Shown: positions 62,891 to 64,000 of the stretch, piece by piece
Layout of the letters: every line of letters begins with the position of its first letter
Numbering within the stretch: the stretch's first letter is position 1
Assembly: GCF_022024035.1 (NCBI RefSeq)
Contig: NZ_CP091787.1
Coordinates: 1,674,001-1,738,000 of the forward strand
Origin: Prevotella sp. E13-17
GTDB taxonomy: Bacteria; Bacteroidota; Bacteroidia; Bacteroidales; Bacteroidaceae
Direction: 5' to 3'
DNA: 64,000 bases
Notes under the pieces: model-generated
What the model was told of the DNA's origin: nothing
Seen by the model: the letters and a program-made list of their open reading frames with translations, nothing else
Databases searched by the model: none
Made by a program: the position numbers and the translations under genes

Positions 62891-63244
62891 CAGATCTTGC
62901 ACGTAGGAGCGTTCCCAGTCTTTTTGGTGATAACGTTCGTCCCCATGCATCAGCAAATCAAGGTCAATGTTTACGATGCCCAACTTTCGGTCTTCGTCTG
63001 TGCGTCCTATTTGCTGTTCGATGGCTTTCAGTTGACTGTTCGTTTCTTCTGCACTAAGTGTCGTTTCAAAACGCGCCAACTGATTCACGTATTTATCCTT
63101 ACGTCTCGCATTGACAGGTTCAGTAAGGGTTTCTGCTGTGTATTTGATTTGAGAAAAAATCTGAGCGAGGCAGCATCGTGCCTCGTTCAGATTTTGTTTA
63201 GCATCATGATTGGATGCCAGTGAGATGATAACCGAATGCATCAT
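62876..63244 (-). CDS. HPPK (FolK)-like protein, short form
   Basis: This 122-residue protein resembles 6-hydroxymethyl-7,8-dihydropterin pyrophosphokinase of folate synthesis. The segment IGRTDEDRKLGIVNIDLDLLMHG (about 80-102) matches the ATP/Mg-binding DLDxL region. It is much shorter than E. coli FolK (159) and lacks the usual PHP motif and C-terminus. It may be a reduced HPPK or a related protein with another role. It follows the malic enzyme gene (about 10 bp, same strand) and overlaps the convergent glucosaminidase gene. Confidence 0.55.
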   Translation of the reverse strand: MMHSVIISLASNHDAKQNLNEARCCLAQIFSQIKYTAETLTEPVNARRKDKYVNQLARFETTLSAEETNSQLKAIEQQIGRTDEDRKLGIVNIDLDLLMHGDERYHQKDWERSYVQDLLAQL

Positions 63245-63254
63245 TGACGCTATC

Positions 63255-64000
63255 TTATTTCTTTCGGTTGATATTCTTGGTCACCTTGTTCTTGACCTTG
63301 TCAACATAAGCATCGATGACGGCGATTGAGACAATGTTCACAACGTCGCGAACTGAAGCACCAAAGTCAATGAAATGGATAGGCTTGTTCAGCCCCATCT
63401 GTATAGGACCGATAATTTCCACGTCGGGATCCAGCTTCTGAAGCATCTTGTACGATGAACGAGCAGAAGTCAGGTTGGGGAATATCAGCGTGTTTACGTC
63501 CAGTCCTTTCAAGCGGGTGAAGGGGTATTGCTCATCGCGCAATTCCTTGTCGAGTGCAAAACCAATCTGCATCTCGCCGTCGATAGCCAAATCAGGATAC
63601 ATCTCCTGCATCTTTTCAGTGGCCACACGCACTTTTTGTGTACCTTCTGTCTGTGAAGAACCGAAGTTAGAGTGTGATATCATCGAGATAACAGGTTTCT
63701 CGTTGAAGAAGCGAACGGCGGTTGACATCAGGTTTGCAATGTCTGTCAGTGCCTCCGCATCGGGGTTCTCGTTCACCAGCGTGTCGCCGATGTAGAGTGT
63801 GCCACGAGGCGAGTTGATGATATGCATTGTGCCGAAGTGGTTGTATTCTGGACGAATGCCGATGACCTCCTTGGCCACTTTGATAGTGTTCGAGTATTTG
63901 GTGTAAAGTCCGGTGATGAAGGCATCAGCCTCGCCTGTCTCGACCATCATCATTCCGAAGTAGTTGCGCTCAAACATCTTGTCGTTAGCCTCCTGGAAGG
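63255..64000 (-). CDS. NADP-dependent malic enzyme, C-terminal phosphotransacetylase domain (partial)
   Basis: The frame runs off the right edge, where upstream codons read FQEANDKM, so about 248 C-terminal residues are present. They carry the PTA-like domain of MaeB-type malic enzymes: GEADAFITGLYTKYSN, HIINSPRGTLYIGDTLVNENPD, VISMISHSNFGSS, and GLDVNTLIFPNLTSARSSYKML. This domain binds acetyl-CoA as a regulator in some MaeB proteins. The catalytic malic domain must lie beyond the window. The full enzyme decarboxylates malate to pyruvate. Confidence 0.88.
   Translation of the reverse strand, partial: FQEANDKMFERNYFGMMMVETGEADAFITGLYTKYSNTIKVAKEVIGIRPEYNHFGTMHIINSPRGTLYIGDTLVNENPDAEALTDIANLMSTAVRFFNEKPVISMISHSNFGSSQTEGTQKVRVATEKMQEMYPDLAIDGEMQIGFALDKELRDEQYPFTRLKGLDVNTLIFPNLTSARSSYKMLQKLDPDVEIIGPIQMGLNKPIHFIDFGASVRDVVNIVSIAVIDAYVDKVKNKVTKNINRKK

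Overview
This 64 kb window looks like ordinary chromosome of a member of the Bacteroidales, most likely Prevotellaceae (Prevotella/Segatella type). The evidence is the short RpoD, promoter -7 boxes of the form TAnnTTTG in front of most transcription units, a cysteine-free DksA-type protein, a GT3-type glycogen synthase next to an alpha-glucan phosphorylase, DUF4421/DUF4296/DUF3256/DUF5686/DUF1460 proteins, C-terminal tails like those of type IX secretion cargo, and streptopain-type C10 proteases. There is no phage, plasmid, transposase, CRISPR array or rRNA operon. The only RNA gene seen is a tRNA-Arg(UCU).

Layout. 1-1444: 5' part of a secreted GxGYxYP protein (minus). 1445-1990: a repeat-bearing gap, then tRNA-Arg. 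2063-8478 (minus): a likely six-gene operon with a small protein, a PlsC-like acyltransferase, a secreted amidase-fold/golvesin-domain protein, a 108-aa unknown, YgiQ and a PP2C-like phosphatase. 8567-10488 (minus): HisB and a membrane protein. 10577-13494 (plus): Gfo/Idh/MocA oxidoreductase, DUF4421 and DUF1460 proteins. 13478-14713 (minus): EFR1-type ferredoxin and a small secreted protein. 14849-19151: glycogen synthase and phosphorylase. 19190-19366 (minus): an overlooked 58-aa membrane protein. 19496-20692: rpsF-rpsR-rplI. 20693-21550: a second repeat-bearing gap. 21551-24064: a multidomain C10 protease. 24211-24477 (minus): Ala/Glu-rich lipoprotein. 24744-27127: mtaB and a GT2 glycosyltransferase. 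27103-35016 (minus): DUF5686 protein, then an AddA-like and AddB-like helicase-nuclease pair. 35218-36090: rpoD. 36399-38485 (minus): uxuA and a frameshifted SDR gene. 38667-47134 (plus): a long run ileS, dksA-like, lspA, lipoprotein, MFS nucleoside transporter, bifunctional nuclease, rsmE, DUF3256. 47131-50401 (minus): ECF sigma factor, a membrane protein, a Spy-like protein, an L,D-transpeptidase and a T9SS-tail-like miniprotein. 50475-56495 (minus): lon, tgt, LptF/G permease, DEAD helicase. 56606-58041 (plus): TrmN6-like methyltransferase and nitrilase. 58027-61844 (minus): rhamnogalacturonan acetylesterase and GH106 rhamnosidase, a pectin RG-I pair whose uronate products could feed the UxuA step. 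61967-62890: glucosaminidase with LysM. 62876-64000 (minus): HPPK-like protein and the C-terminal part of a malic enzyme.

The most unusual feature is non-coding. Two gaps 19.5 kb apart (about 1498-1817 and 21005-21326) hold about 95% identical copies of an array in which diverged units recur at almost exactly 22 bp. Both arrays share the same half-period slip, the same embedded perfect 14-bp hairpin, and differ by one whole 22-bp unit. I do not recognise this element. Other points worth a look are the single-base frameshift in the SDR gene beside uxuA, two promoters placed so close to their start codons that the mRNAs may be leaderless, a Tgt with only one of the expected zinc-ligand cysteines, and a 105-residue protein made of little more than a signal peptide and a T9SS-like tail.
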